From positions 24,626,729-24,690,728 of the forward strand of contig CM064732.1 in assembly GCA_032717465.1 (NCBI GenBank): a stretch of DNA of 64,000 nt. The letters run 5' to 3'. The notes beneath the pieces were generated by a model. That model saw only the letters and a program-made list of their open reading frames with translations. It made no database searches and was not told the DNA's origin. The translations under genes and the position numbers were made by a program. The stretch is from Coenobita brevimanus (lineage: Eukaryota; Arthropoda; Malacostraca; Decapoda; Coenobitidae). Below, piece by piece: positions 22,295 through 32,654 of this stretch (positions within the stretch are counted from its first letter, which is position 1; every line of letters begins with the position of its first letter).

Positions 22295-22804
22295 ATTTTG
22301 TGCCTGAAGAGGGTATTGGCTATCACCAACCCCCTCCCGGCACAAATGTCCACTAACGCACTGCCATTCTCATCTATCTCAGCAGGCACACCCCACTCAG
22401 CAACTATTCCATCCACCCTAACATTCACTACTTTACGATTCATATCACCGATCAAAAACACTCTCTCAATCCTTCCAAACTTTTCCATGCACACTTCCAC
22501 ATTTGTTCTGAACTCTTCTCTCACTCTGTTTGCAGTATTGATGCATACACGCACACAATTGCCGACATTTTTATTCCAACTTTCAATCATACCCACACAA
22601 TCCTTGAGTCAACTGATCCATACTCTCTTATGTTCTTCTTCCATCTTTTACTCACAACAATACACACTCCTTCTTTTGCCCTCTTATTCTCACCTACTTC
22701 TGCACATATACCCCATCCATACTCCCATTCTCTCACACTCTCTCCTCACCAATTAGTTTCAGTTATTCCACATACATCCACTTTCGCACCCTCAAGCACC
22801 TGGG

Positions 22805-22805
<1 letters not shown>
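22295..22805 (-). pseudogene. F1 copy C endonuclease
   Basis: The minus frame 22285-22596 contains RVFLIGDMNRKVVNVRVDGI (the GDMN motif, equivalent to GDFN) and ENGSALVDICAGRGLVIANT followed by a FRHK-type HK motif. This is the middle of an APE endonuclease. The continuation to 22805 carries the N-terminal part in other frames and matches copy A near the LDIFGLTE region, ending where the (AT)n tract starts. Confidence 0.78.

Positions 22806-22848
<43 letters not shown>
22806..22848. repeat. (AT)n microsatellite, left flank of Gypsy-1
   Basis: Perfect at repeats directly abutting the TGTTACG start of the 5' LTR. The tract continues after the 3' LTR at 30340, so the element lies inside one AT tract. 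Confidence 0.95.
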
Positions 22849-22852
<4 letters not shown>

Positions 22853-23824
22853 ACGCTGTCCGCCTTTCCGTTCCCACGGGTGCAGCCGTTACAGCTGGGC
22901 TAGGGGATTATTCAGTATGTATCCGTGTCATTTGCGGAGTTTAAATTAGCGAGTGTTACAAGTTCTTTTGTTTCTTTCGTTCCTGCCACTGAGGGCAATT
23001 TTATTTAATACCATGCTGAGAATGCATTTGATTATTTTGATTGTCTTGTGTGAGCTACCAGTATATTTAATAATATTTTGCTTGTATTAGAAATACCAAT
23101 TTATTGTAGAGAGAGAGGGGCACGAATATAAGTTCTTATTAATTAATTTGATTCATGCGTTCGCACTTGGCTGCACACGAGCCTGGCGTCAGGGCAGTGT
23201 CTTCCCAACCAGCTTCTGTATCGTGTGTGTGTACACTCTCTCTCTCCCCAGTCATTTTTGTGCCGAGCTGGCGTTTTTATTTCATTTTATTCTTTTGTTT
23301 GCTGACTGAGGGAAGTAGTTATTTTATTTGATTTTGTGACCATGTTGTCTTTGGAGGGGCAGGCTGGCTCACCGTGGTCCTCTCGCTGCCTTTATTAACG
23401 TTCCCCAACACACGTACATACACACACACACCTAACCCCTACACAGTTCAATCCCATCTCCTTGCACAAGGCTAGTGAGAACTATCGTGAGCTATCAACT
23501 GCATTCCCCCTTGGACATGGGTTAAGTAGAAATTCGTCACCACCGGAAATAAGTGGGAGGTGTTCCTGTAGACTGTCTCGGGCGGTATTATTTCCGGTAG
23601 TGACGATAGTAGGCTAGATCCATAGGTAGGCTGTTCCGTTTGTTACTATCAAAGTACAGAGTGTTGCGTACTTAAATGATAATTCTTTCGTTGCGCAGTT
23701 TTTCTCTAGTTTACGGAGTGTGAGTGCCGGGGTCTGCGTTATTTTCACAACGCAGTGGAGGCCGATCATCAAAAACTACCTTGTTGTCTTTTTGTAATAG
23801 CCCTGGGCTGGCGCTACCATAACA
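22849..23824 (+). repeat. Gypsy-1 5' LTR
   Basis: 976 bp, opens tgttacgctgtccgc and ends ccataaca. Near-identical to 29358-30339. It carries the transcription start and polyadenylation signals of the element in principle; no specific promoter box is claimed. Confidence 0.93.
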
Positions 23825-23825
23825 G

Positions 23826-23845
23826 TGGCGACCTCGCATCAGGAT
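23826..23845 (+). promoter_or_regulatory. Gypsy-1 primer-binding site region
   Basis: The sequence tggcgacctcgcatcagg starts one base after the LTR. The leading tgg pairs with a tRNA 3' CCA. The same tggcgacctc-catcaggat block follows the 5' LTR of Gypsy-2. The tRNA species was not determined. Confidence 0.65.
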
Positions 23846-23976
23846 ATCCTAACAGTGCCTTCTTGCTAGGATATCGTTACCATGGCGTTCTCTGTGCTTT
23901 GAGGTGAAGTTGATGTGTGTGTAGTTTCTCAGTCAGCATTAGTATTTCATTATTCAGTACTGCCATTATTGTCGCC

Positions 23977-24555
23977 ATGGAGTCACGCGTGTCTACACCA
24001 GATCGCGTACGTGCTGAGTCACCTGTGGATATGGAAAATATGGAACAACGAGAGGCACATAGCAAAGGTACTCCCCGTGTGAGCCCTGAGTTTGACTATG
24101 GTGCTGAGCTGCCTCGTTTCGCTACCCCACTATTACCATCTATGATGCCGCCGAGCCAGTTTAGAGCAGTTCCCCCAGGTATGTCTAGTGCTTTCCCTGG
24201 AGCTGTTCATTCCACTCCTATATACCCTGGAGTCTTGTCACCGGAGGCCCAGTTGCAGTTGGAGTTGAAAAAGATGGAGATGCAAATGCAGCGTGCAAAA
24301 GAAGAGAGGGAGATGGAAATGCAGAGTGCAAAAGAAGAGAGGGAGATGGAAATGCAGCGTGCAAAAGAAGAAAGGGAGATGGAGATGCAGCGTGCAAGAG
24401 AGAAAGATGAGATGGAGATGGAGTTGCAGCGTGAAAAAATGCGATTTGAGCTGGAGAAGACTCGCTTGGAGGTGACTGCTAATAGATCTACTTCAGATAC
24501 CCAAACCTCAGGCCGTGCAGAGGATAGGGAGAGTTGGCTCTCAAGGAGTCTATAA
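23977..24555 (+). CDS. Gypsy-1 Gag, N-terminal part, ends at in-frame TAA
   Basis: The ATG at 23977 lies in a good context (gccatgg) and gives a 192-codon frame. An upstream in-frame start would have to be GTG. The protein has a Pro/Ser-rich head, then about 75 residues of strongly charged coiled coil built of MQRAKEEREME-type decapeptide repeats encoded by near-identical 30-bp units (about 24290-24420). A TAA at 24553-24555 interrupts the frame, which continues unchanged afterwards. The stop may be a mutation, or less likely a readthrough stop. Gag forms the particle that packages element RNA. Confidence 0.78.
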   Translation: MESRVSTPDRVRAESPVDMENMEQREAHSKGTPRVSPEFDYGAELPRFATPLLPSMMPPSQFRAVPPGMSSAFPGAVHSTPIYPGVLSPEAQLQLELKKMEMQMQRAKEEREMEMQSAKEEREMEMQRAKEEREMEMQRAREKDEMEMELQREKMRFELEKTRLEVTANRSTSDTQTSGRAEDRESWLSRSL

Positions 24556-27504
24556 TTAGTGCCAGCATTTGATGAGTTGAAGGTGACAGAATGGTTTGTC
24601 AGGTTTGAAAAGAAGGCTAGGGAGTTTGAGTGGCCCAGGCAGCACTGGGTGGGCTTGGTATCTAATGTGCTGAAGGGAAAAGCTTTGGAAGCGTATAATA
24701 GGATGAGCCCTGAGGATGTAGAGGATTATGATGAATTTAAAGCAGCCATTCTGAAGGCATATGAACTTAGACCAGAGGCTTATCGGTTGTTGTTCCGTGG
24801 TGCTCGGAAAAGACCTGCTGACACCTATATGGCTTATGCCAGGTATCTGGAGGAGACGTTAGACGAGTGGTTGCTGAGTGAGAGCGCCACTTCGTATAAT
24901 GATGTGCGTGAACTGCTTTTGATGGAACATTTTACCAACATGGCTGACAAAGAAATTGGTGTTAAAATTAGGGAGAAGAGATTTAAGACCTTGAAGGAAG
25001 CAGCGACGTGGGCTGATGACCGGGTGTTTGCCTTGCGGAGTATGGGGGTCAAGTATGCTAATTTTCAGCATTCCAGGGAGAGGAATGTGAGTGGCCCTGC
25101 CTGGGATAAATCTCCCGTGAATCAGTCCAGGGGAAGTTCAGAGGAGAAAAGGAATTCTGGGAGAAAGAGCCCCGTATCCAGTTCGAAGCTACTTTGTTAC
25201 TTTTGCAAACAGAGTGGGCACATCAAGCCTAACTGCCCTAAGTGGAAGGCCTCCCAAAATGCCAAACCAGTGGCACTAATTGTAGGTTCGAGTCAGGTGA
25301 ACGAGAGGAGTTGGGAGAGTGGTAACGGTGAGGGAGAAGTCTGTGGAAAGCTGGAGTGCAGCCGGCTGTGCTCGCTGCCAGCTCAGGCTGAAAAAGTTAC
25401 CCAACATGCTACGCCACCTCTGGATGAACTGCCTCAGAAATCGTCCCTAGACTGGTGTAAACCTTTTATGTGTCACGGCACAGTGAAAATTCATGGGATC
25501 AGTTATCCAGTTACTGTGGTTCGTGATACCTGTGCACAACAGTCTGTGTGCAGAAACGTGACTGGAGGGCCTGTAAACTCAGGGAAGTATGTGCTGTGTA
25601 GAGGCATGAACTCAGATGAATACTATGATTATGTTCTTGTGGAACTCGATTGCCCCATTGTTCAGGCTGCAGCTCAGGTAGCTGTTGCTGATGTAATGCC
25701 AGTAGAGGGGGTTGATTTTCTGCTGGGGAACGACCTGGCTGGGGAGAAAGTATTTCCATCTCTTCCCCCACCAGTTGTTGTGGCAGAGAAGTGTTTTGAC
25801 GCCCCAGAAATTGGTATTGAAGTTGATGCAGAAGTGGAAGCCATGTTCCCAGTCTGTGCAATTACAAGATCTATGGCACAGGTTGCAGCCCGGGAGGAAG
25901 AACTGGTGAAGTCACAGGTTCTTGGGGTCGACTGTGATGAGGCAGGGCCACCAATGGAGGAACCTAGTGAGCAGAGTGTTGCTGTGGTGGGTGAGGAGAG
26001 TGGGAATGTGTGCATGGGCTCCGCCCCACTTCCCACTCAGGACACTAGAGGTGGTGCTGAGTGTGTCTGTGTGGAGACTGAACCCAGCCCACCGACTGAA
26101 TTAGAAGAATTTCAGGACGCTGGGGTCGACTGCGTGGATGCAGGACCACCGTCAAACGCGCCTGAGGAACAGAATGTCGCTGTTGAGGGTAGAGGTGATG
26201 ATGTCAGTGTGGAGTCTGACATTCCTCCCTCTGTCGAGTGTACTAGAGGTGACGCTGAGATTGATCGCCCTTCACAATCCAGTGTCCCAACCAGTCCCTT
26301 ATCTCAGTCCTCAGTAGAGCTGGCAGGTGTTGGGTCAGCAGAATTGAGGGTGAAGCAACAGGAGGATGTAACATTAAAGCCCTTGTTTGCTCGAGTAGGG
26401 GAAGAAAGAAGTATGGAGTGTGGTAAGGAGGAGTTCCTGATTAAAGACAATGTTTTACATCGCCGATGGACGCCCACTGGCGCCACGGTGGATGGAGGAG
26501 TGGGTGAGTTAGTGCAGGTGGTGGTGCCTGTGCAGTATAGGATGCCGTTAATACAGTTAGCACATGAGGGACCTTTAGCAGGTCACTTGGGAAACAGGAA
26601 GACAGTGCAGCGCTTAAGATATAACTTTTGGTGGCCAAGTATGCCGGGACAAGTTGCTGCGTACATCAAGAGCTGTCGCACGTGTCAGATAGTGGGCAAG
26701 CCTAATCAAGTTCTTCCTGTGGCCCCTTTGACTCCCATTCCTGCAGTTGAACCTCCGTTTACCCGGGTAATCGTTGATATTGTGGGCCCTTTACCTCCTA
26801 CTTCTGCTGGAAACAAGTATTTGTTAACCATAATGGATGTTACAACGCGATACCCAGAGGCTATACCAATCAGAAGCATGCAGGCAAAGTCAGTAGTCAA
26901 GCAACTTATCCTGTTCTTTACTCATTTTGGCCTGCCCAAGGAGTTGCAGTCAGACCATGGAGTGAATTTTACATCTAATTTGTTTAAGCAGACAATGACA
27001 GAGTTGGGCATCAACCACATTTTGTCCAGTGCCTACCATCCGCAGTCACAAGGTGCCCTGGAGAGGCATCATCAGACCTTAAAGACAATGCTGCGCACCT
27101 TCTGCTATGATACTGGAAAGGATTGGGACCTAGCGGTACCCTTTGTTATGTTTGCAGTGAGAGAGGTACCAACTGAGTCGTTAGGGTTTTCACCCAATGA
27201 GTTAGTGTTTGGGCACAGAGTTCGTGGTCCCTTGGATGTGGTGCGAGAGGCCTGGAGTAACAACAAATCTGGCAACCAGGAATCCATGCTTGACTATGTC
27301 TGCCACACTCGGGAGAGACTGCATTGCGCTTTAGAGCTTGCCCGTGACCATCTAATCGGGGCTCAAGCGAAAATGAAGGCTCATTACGATAAGAAGGTCA
27401 GAAGTTGTGAGTTTAAGCAAGGAGATGAAGTTTTGGCACTGCTGCCCATGCAAGGAAAACCTCTGGCGGCTAGATTCAGTGGTCCTTATATTGTGAAGAA
27501 GTGA
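24556..27504 (+). CDS. Gypsy-1 Gag-protease-integrase polyprotein, open for 982 codons
   Basis: Same frame as the upstream Gag, so no ATG is needed; residue numbers below count from 23977. Gag capsid-like region (WFVRFEKKAREFEWPRQHW onward), zinc knuckle CYFCKQSGHIKPNC at residue 407 (CX2CX4HX4C), protease motif RDTCAQQS at about 516 (usual D-T/S-G; Cys replaces Gly) with LLGND about 65 residues later. A long acidic spacer of about 200 residues follows. Integrase then has zinc motif HX4H...CX2C (863-905), catalytic Asp 934, Asp 993 and Glu 1029 (35 residues between the last two) and a GPY module. A TGA at 27502-27504 interrupts the frame just after GPYIVKK. Integrase sits upstream of RT. Confidence 0.88.
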   Translation, partial: LVPAFDELKVTEWFVRFEKKAREFEWPRQHWVGLVSNVLKGKALEAYNRMSPEDVEDYDEFKAAILKAYELRPEAYRLLFRGARKRPADTYMAYARYLEETLDEWLLSESATSYNDVRELLLMEHFTNMADKEIGVKIREKRFKTLKEAATWADDRVFALRSMGVKYANFQHSRERNVSGPAWDKSPVNQSRGSSEEKRNSGRKSPVSSSKLLCYFCKQSGHIKPNCPKWKASQNAKPVALIVGSSQVNERSWESGNGEGEVCGKLECSRLCSLPAQAEKVTQHATPPLDELPQKSSLDWCKPFMCHGTVKIHGISYPVTVVRDTCAQQSVCRNVTGGPVNSGKYVLCRGMNSDEYYDYVLVELDCPIVQAAAQVAVADVMPVEGVDFLLGNDLAGEKVFPSLPPPVVVAEKCFDAPEIGIEVDAEVEAMFPVCAITRSMAQVAAREEELVKSQVLGVDCDEAGPPMEEPSEQSVAVVGEESGNVCMGSAPLPTQDTRGGAECVCVETEPSPPTELEEFQDAGVDCVDAGPPSNAPEEQNVAVEGRGDDVSVESDIPPSVECTRGDAEIDRPSQSSVPTSPLSQSSVELAGVGSAELRVKQQEDVTLKPLFARVGEERSMECGKEEFLIKDNVLHRRWTPTGATVDGGVGELVQVVVPVQYRMPLIQLAHEGPLAGHLGNRKTVQRLRYNFWWPSMPGQVAAYIKSCRTCQIVGKPNQVLPVAPLTPIPAVEPPFTRVIVDIVGPLPPTSAGNKYLLTIMDVTTRYPEAIPIRSMQAKSVVKQLILFFTHFGLPKELQSDHGVNFTSNLFKQTMTELGINHILSSAYHPQSQGALERHHQTLKTMLRTFCYDTGKDWDLAVPFVMFAVREVPTESLGFSPNELVFGHRVRGPLDVVREAWSNNKSGNQESMLDYVCHTRERLHCALELARDHLIGAQAKMKAHYDKKVRSCEFKQGDEVLALLPMQGKPLAARFSGPYIVKK

Positions 27505-28793
27505 GTTGGGGAACTTGACTATCTAATTGTTACCCCAGATAGGCAGAAGAGTACTCAGTTGTGCCACATTAATATGTTGAAGCCATACTACTGCCCAGTT
27601 GATTCTCATTGTGGGATGACTGCTGATGTCTCTCACCTGGGATGTGAAGGACGGGGAAGGGAGGACGTGGCATCAAAGGAACGTGCTGTGGAGGGAGCTG
27701 TTGGTGCCGGTGATGTGAGTAGTGGACCAGGGTTACAGCCACAGTCCCTGGAAGGTGACTTTGGAGTGGATATCGAGGGAACCAGGGATAAGAGCGCTCC
27801 TGTAGTTTTGGCGGTTGGTAGTGAGTTGGAGGAGCAGGAGGAAGTGCTTAGTCGTGGTGAGATGTTACCAGCTGACCTATGGGAGAGCAATGGTTATACA
27901 GCTCTGGTGGAGAAATTGCGACACCTTGATCCAGTAAAGCGAGAAGAGCTATGCAACAGATTATGGAAACATCCGAAAGTTTTTGGAGATTCACCAGGAT
28001 TGACAACTTGGGCTACTCATGACATTGACGTTGGGGATAGTAAGCCTGTAAAATTAGCTCCCTACCGCATCAACCCTATCAGACAGAAAGCTCTTGATAA
28101 TGAGATCAAGTATATGTTGGACCATGGATTGATCAAGAGGAGTTTCAGTGAGTGGAGTTCACCAGTTACCTTGCAGCCGAAGCCAGATGGGAAGGTTAGG
28201 TTGTGTGTGGACTTCCGGAAGGTTAACTCACTGTCTAAGACCGATGCTTATCCCTTGCCTCGGGTCGATGACTCCGTGGACAAGGTGGGAAATGCCACTT
28301 ATATCACCAAACTTGACTTAGTAAAAGGATACTGGCAGGTCCCGCTGACGGAACGGGCTAAACAAGTGGCTAGCTTTGTTGTCAGTGGTGCAGTATATCA
28401 GTGCCAGGTGATGCCTTATGGATTGAAGAATGCTCCAGCCACTTTCCAGAGGCTTATGGATAAAGTGGTGGATGGCATACCTAATTGTGTCGTTTACATC
28501 GATGATGTCATTGTGTATGACATCAAGTGGGAGGAGCACCTTGATCATGTGGAAATGCTCATTAAGCGGTTGGAGGAAGCTGGCTTAGTAGTCAACTTGG
28601 ACAAGTGCAAGTTCGTACGTGCTAAGGTCCAGTACCTTGGATTTGTTGTAGGACATGGGCAAGTGCCTCCACCTCGGGCTAAGGTGGATGCCATTTCCAA
28701 CTTTGCAGCACCCCAGTGTCGCCGTGCCCTCCAGCGATTTTTGGGCATGATCGGCTATTACAGAAGATTTATTGGAAATTACTCCAAAAGCTT
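27505..28793 (+). CDS. Gypsy-1 reverse transcriptase (same frame after the TGA)
   Basis: The frame resumes at once with integrase C-terminal residues (QLCHINMLKPYY), a variable spacer, then RT. HDIDVGDSKPVKLAPYRINP, the WSSPVTLQPKPDGKVRLCVD block, KLDLVKGYWQVPL (first catalytic Asp), MPYGLKNAPATFQRLMD, YIDDVIVYDIKWEEHLDHV (catalytic DD, Tyr at 28495) and GYYRRFIGNYSK are all present and typical of Ty3/Gypsy. Around 28785-28795 the frame changes by one base and RNase H continues in another frame. All visible catalytic residues are intact. Confidence 0.88.
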
Positions 28794-29309
28794 GCCCCTC
28801 TTACTGACTTATTGCGCAAGGATAAGAAGTGGCAGTGGACAGCCGAGTGTGAGCAAGCTTTTATTACTGTTAAGTCTCTGCTGTGCCACCACCCTATATT
28901 GCGTGCACCAGATTTTGACAGATCTTTTGTGCTGGCAGTTGATGCTAGCCGAGTAGGGGTAGGAGCAGTGTTGATGCAGCCGGACGAGGGCCAAGTTGAA
29001 CATCCCATATCATACTTCTCAAAGAAGTTTAATAGAGCCCAGAAGAATTATTCCGTCATAGAGCAGGAGTTATTAGCGATTATCCTGGCCCTGCAACACT
29101 TTGCTGTCTACCTGCCCCCTTTTGGCCCTGTGATCAAGATTTATTCAGACCATCATCCCCTGCAGTTTTTCAACAAGTTTAAATTTAAGAACCAGCGTTT
29201 GACCCGCTGGAGTTTGCTTTTGCAAGAGTACAATTTAGAAGTTAGGCATATTAAAGGGACTGATAACGTAATTGCTGATTGTTTATCCAGGGAGGGGTCA
29301 GGGTCTTGA
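28788..29309 (+). CDS. Gypsy-1 RNase H, frameshifted from RT
   Basis: Continues the polyprotein in the third frame: LAPLTDLLRKDKKWQW (RT-RNase H connection), FVLAVDASRVGVGAVLMQ (first Asp), QELLAIILAL (Glu), YSDHHPLQ (Asp) and NVIADCLSRE (last Asp), ending at TGA. It degrades the RNA strand of the hybrid. No integrase or other domain follows; the LTR begins 48 bp later, which confirms RNase H is the last Pol domain. Confidence 0.87.
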   Translation, partial: KLAPLTDLLRKDKKWQWTAECEQAFITVKSLLCHHPILRAPDFDRSFVLAVDASRVGVGAVLMQPDEGQVEHPISYFSKKFNRAQKNYSVIEQELLAIILALQHFAVYLPPFGPVIKIYSDHHPLQFFNKFKFKNQRLTRWSLLLQEYNLEVRHIKGTDNVIADCLSREGSGS

Positions 29310-29339
29310 TTCGAAAATTTTGATCCAGGGCTCAAAATT

Positions 29340-29357
29340 TTCCCTTGGGGAAGGGCG
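29340..29357 (+). promoter_or_regulatory. Gypsy-1 polypurine tract
   Basis: ttggggaagggcg directly precedes the 3' LTR and would prime plus-strand DNA synthesis. It is interrupted by a C close to the LTR. Confidence 0.65.
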
Positions 29358-30339
29358 TGTTACGCTGTCCGCCTTTCCGTTCCCACGGGTGCAGCTGTTA
29401 CAGCTGGGCTAGGGGGATTATGCAGTATGTATCCGTGTCATTCGCGGAGTTTAAATTAGCGAGTGTTACAAGTTCTTTTGTTTCTTTCATTCCTGCCACT
29501 GAGGGCAATTTTATTTAATACCATGCTGAGAATGCATTTGATTATTTTGATTGTCTTGTGTGAGCTACCAGTATATTTAATAATATTTTGCTTGCATTAG
29601 AAGTACCAATTTATTGTAGAGAGAGAGGGGCACGAATATAAGTTCTTATTAATTAATTTGATTCATGCGTTCGCGCTTGCCTGCACACGAGCCTGGCGTC
29701 AGGGCAGTGTCTTCCCAACCAGCTTCAGTATCGTGTGTGTGTACACTCTCTCTCTCCCCAGTCATTTTTGTGCCGAGCTGGCGTTTTTATTTAAGTTCAT
29801 TTTATTCTTTTGTTTGCTGACTGAGGGAAGTAGTTATTTTATTTGATTTTGTGACCGTGTTGTCTTTGGAGGGGCAGGCTGGCTCACCGTGGTCCTCTCG
29901 CTGCCTTTATTAACGTTCCCCAACACACGTACATACACACACACCCCTAACCCCTACACAATTCAATCCCATCTCCTTGCACAAGGCTAGTGAGAACTAT
30001 CGTGAGCTATCAACTGCGTTCCCCCTTGGACACGGGTTAAGTAGAAATTCGTCACCACCGGAAATAAGTGGGAGGTGTTCCTGTAGACTGTCTCGGGCGG
30101 TATTATTTCCGGTAGTGACGATAGTAGGCTAGATCCATAGGTAGGCTGTTCCGTTTGTTACTATCAAAGTACAGGGTGTTGCGTACTTAAATGATAATTC
30201 TTCCGTTGCGCAGTTTTTCTCTAGTTTACGGAGTGTGAGTGACAGGGTCTGCGTTATTTTCACAACGCAGTGGAGGCCGATCATCAAAAACTACCTTGTT
30301 GTCTTTTTGTAATAGCCCCGGGCTGGCACTACCGTAACA
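29358..30339 (+). repeat. Gypsy-1 3' LTR
   Basis: 982 bp, near-identical to 22849-23824. A taagt-type 5-bp insertion near 29792 and scattered substitutions distinguish it. Confidence 0.93.
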
Positions 30340-30391
30340 ATATATATATATATATATATATATACATACATATATATATATGTATATGTAC

Positions 30392-30424
<33 letters not shown>
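30340..30424. repeat. (AT)n microsatellite, right flank of Gypsy-1
   Basis: At repeats with tacatac and tgtatatgtacg interruptions, directly after the GTAACA end of the 3' LTR and directly before a truncated LINE. Confidence 0.95.
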
Positions 30425-30427
<3 letters not shown>

Positions 30428-31333
30428 TTGAATGGTGAGTTGCTTGAGGAGGTAGAGTGTTTTAAATATTTAGCATCACATATTGCTGTGGCTGGAAGAA
30501 TAGATGCAGAAGTGAAGTTTAGAATGAATGAACTAGGAAAGGTGCTAGGAGGAATGAAAAAAGTGTTTAGATGAGGCTCACTTTGAATGGATGTAAAGAG
30601 AAGGCTGTATGAGGGTGTTGTGGTACCAACTGCGTTATATGGGGCTGAAACATGGAATATGGGTGTGGCAGAGAGGAAAAGTTTGAATGTAATGGAGATG
30701 AGGTGTCTGAGGAGTATGTTTGGAGTGACGCATATAGATCGAGTGAGGAATGATGAAATGTGAAGGAGAACTGGAGTTGTTCGGCAGATGGCTGATCGAG
30801 TTGAGCAGAAGGTGTTCTGATGGTTTGGGCATATGTAGAGCATGGATAATGAGCGATTGGTGAAAAAGATAACTAGATGTGATGTGAGAGGTGTAAGGCT
30901 GAGAGGAAGGCCACGAATAGGATGGATGGACAGTGTGAAGGGAGCGTTGGATGCGAGAGGGATGTCTGTTGAGCAAGGAAGAGTGGCTGTGCGTGATAGA
31001 ACTGACTGGAGAAAAGTTGTGAATGGATAAATGATGACGCAGCCCTGAGGGGATATTCTCCCTCATTTGTCTGATCAGTTTATCCTGTCAGGTGCGGGTA
31101 AGGGGATGGGTTTATTATGATGTGGTAGGGGTAAACCAGCTCTGCTGTTGGGCCCTGCTGCAGATGTCACTGATTGCACTGCGCAGTTGACCCTCGTGCG
31201 GTCTGGTGCGGTGAGGATCTGTCCCTTCTCCCATTTGGGGCTGAGATGTGAATGAATGTGTTTGAGTGGATGAGTAAATTGAGACTGTGTCGACCTGTCT
31301 CGGCTGCCTCCCTTTCCTTGGGGGAAGCAGCCT

Positions 31334-31336
<3 letters not shown>
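30425..31336 (+). mobile_element. Non-LTR retrotransposon, family F2, 5'-truncated 3' portion
   Basis: Plus-strand LINE tail. The frame at 30425-30574 reads VLNGELLEEVECFKYLASHI and RMNELGKVLGGMKKVFR. After breaks it continues VVPTALYGAETWNM and NVMEMRCLRSMFGVT, then 30842-31030 RGVRLRGRPRIGWMDSV and DRTDWRKVVNG before a stop. This is the RT thumb and C-terminal region of a LINE related to, but distinct from, F1. A 300-bp 3' UTR follows, ending in an (AT)n tract at 31337. The 5' breakpoint coincides with the (AT)n that flanks Gypsy-1. Confidence 0.8.

Positions 31337-31388
<52 letters not shown>
31337..31388. repeat. (TA)26 microsatellite, tail of the F2 LINE
   Basis: Perfect ta repeats at the element's 3' terminus. 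Confidence 0.95.
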
Positions 31389-31389
<1 letters not shown>

Positions 31390-31552
31390 TTTCTTTATAT
31401 TATTTCCGTCCTCCGTAACATCCTATTCTTCCTCATTTCTCTCTTAACTTATATACTCATATTCCATTCCCTGTTTTTCTGTATCTTTAAACCGGTGCCT
31501 TTGTTCATACTTATCTTCATTCTCTATTGAAAATTTTCCCATTCTTCTTGTG

Positions 31553-31555
<3 letters not shown>

Positions 31556-31599
<44 letters not shown>
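31556..31599. repeat. (CT)22 microsatellite
   Basis: Perfect ct run in an otherwise unremarkable T-rich spacer (31389-31680) with no gene. Confidence 0.95.
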
Positions 31600-31601
<2 letters not shown>

Positions 31602-31680
31602 GCTCCATTTCCACTCACTGCATCTCCTTTATCACTGTATCGTCTTCTGTTCTTTCCTTACATATTAAACATTAATTTTT

Positions 31681-32584
<904 letters not shown>

Positions 32585-32654
32585 GGAGTTGAATAGTACA
32601 TTTACTTAGGGTAAACTGTAAAAGTAACGAAAAACTGCAAGAACGTAATAAAGA

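Larger units (their letters stand above)
18723..22805 (-). mobile_element. F1 LINE copy C, interrupted by a 1172-bp TIR element
   Basis: Minus-strand copy starting at the conserved 3' end (18723) and carrying C-terminus, RT and linker up to 21122. It resumes at 22295-22805 with the endonuclease. Comparison with copy A (aaatgacccacagg near 3441) shows that the two parts join precisely once the insert and its 4-bp duplication are removed. It is the most complete F1 copy after A, and ends at the (AT)n tract that holds Gypsy-1. Multiple frameshifts; the catalytic FADD is changed to FTDD. Confidence 0.85.
22849..30339 (+). mobile_element. Gypsy-1: Ty3/Gypsy LTR retrotransposon with integrase before RT (Gmr1-like)
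   Basis: A complete 7.5-kb element: 5' LTR 22849-23824, primer-binding region just inside, one gag-pol reading frame from 23977, purine-rich tract and 3' LTR 29358-30339. LTRs begin TGTTAC and end GTAACA/ATAACA, and differ at roughly two dozen positions by eye plus a 5-bp indel, so insertion is not very recent. Pol order is protease, integrase, RT, RNase H. That is the Ty1/copia order, but the RT and the GPY-bearing integrase are Ty3/Gypsy in character. Within Ty3/Gypsy this order defines Gmr1-like elements. Two in-frame stops and one frameshift make this copy non-coding as a whole. Confidence 0.92.

Noticed and set aside
24559..24561. GTG as a start codon for the long Gypsy-1 ORF
   Set aside because: The frame is continuous with the upstream ATG-initiated Gag apart from one TAA; GTG initiation is not expected in an animal retroelement.
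25674..26036. Minus ORFs inside Gypsy-1
   Set aside because: Shadows of the gag-pol frame, which has clear domains.
22849..30339. Endogenous retrovirus with an envelope gene
   Set aside because: RNase H is the last frame and only 48 bp separate it from the LTR; no envelope-like ORF is present in either Gypsy element.
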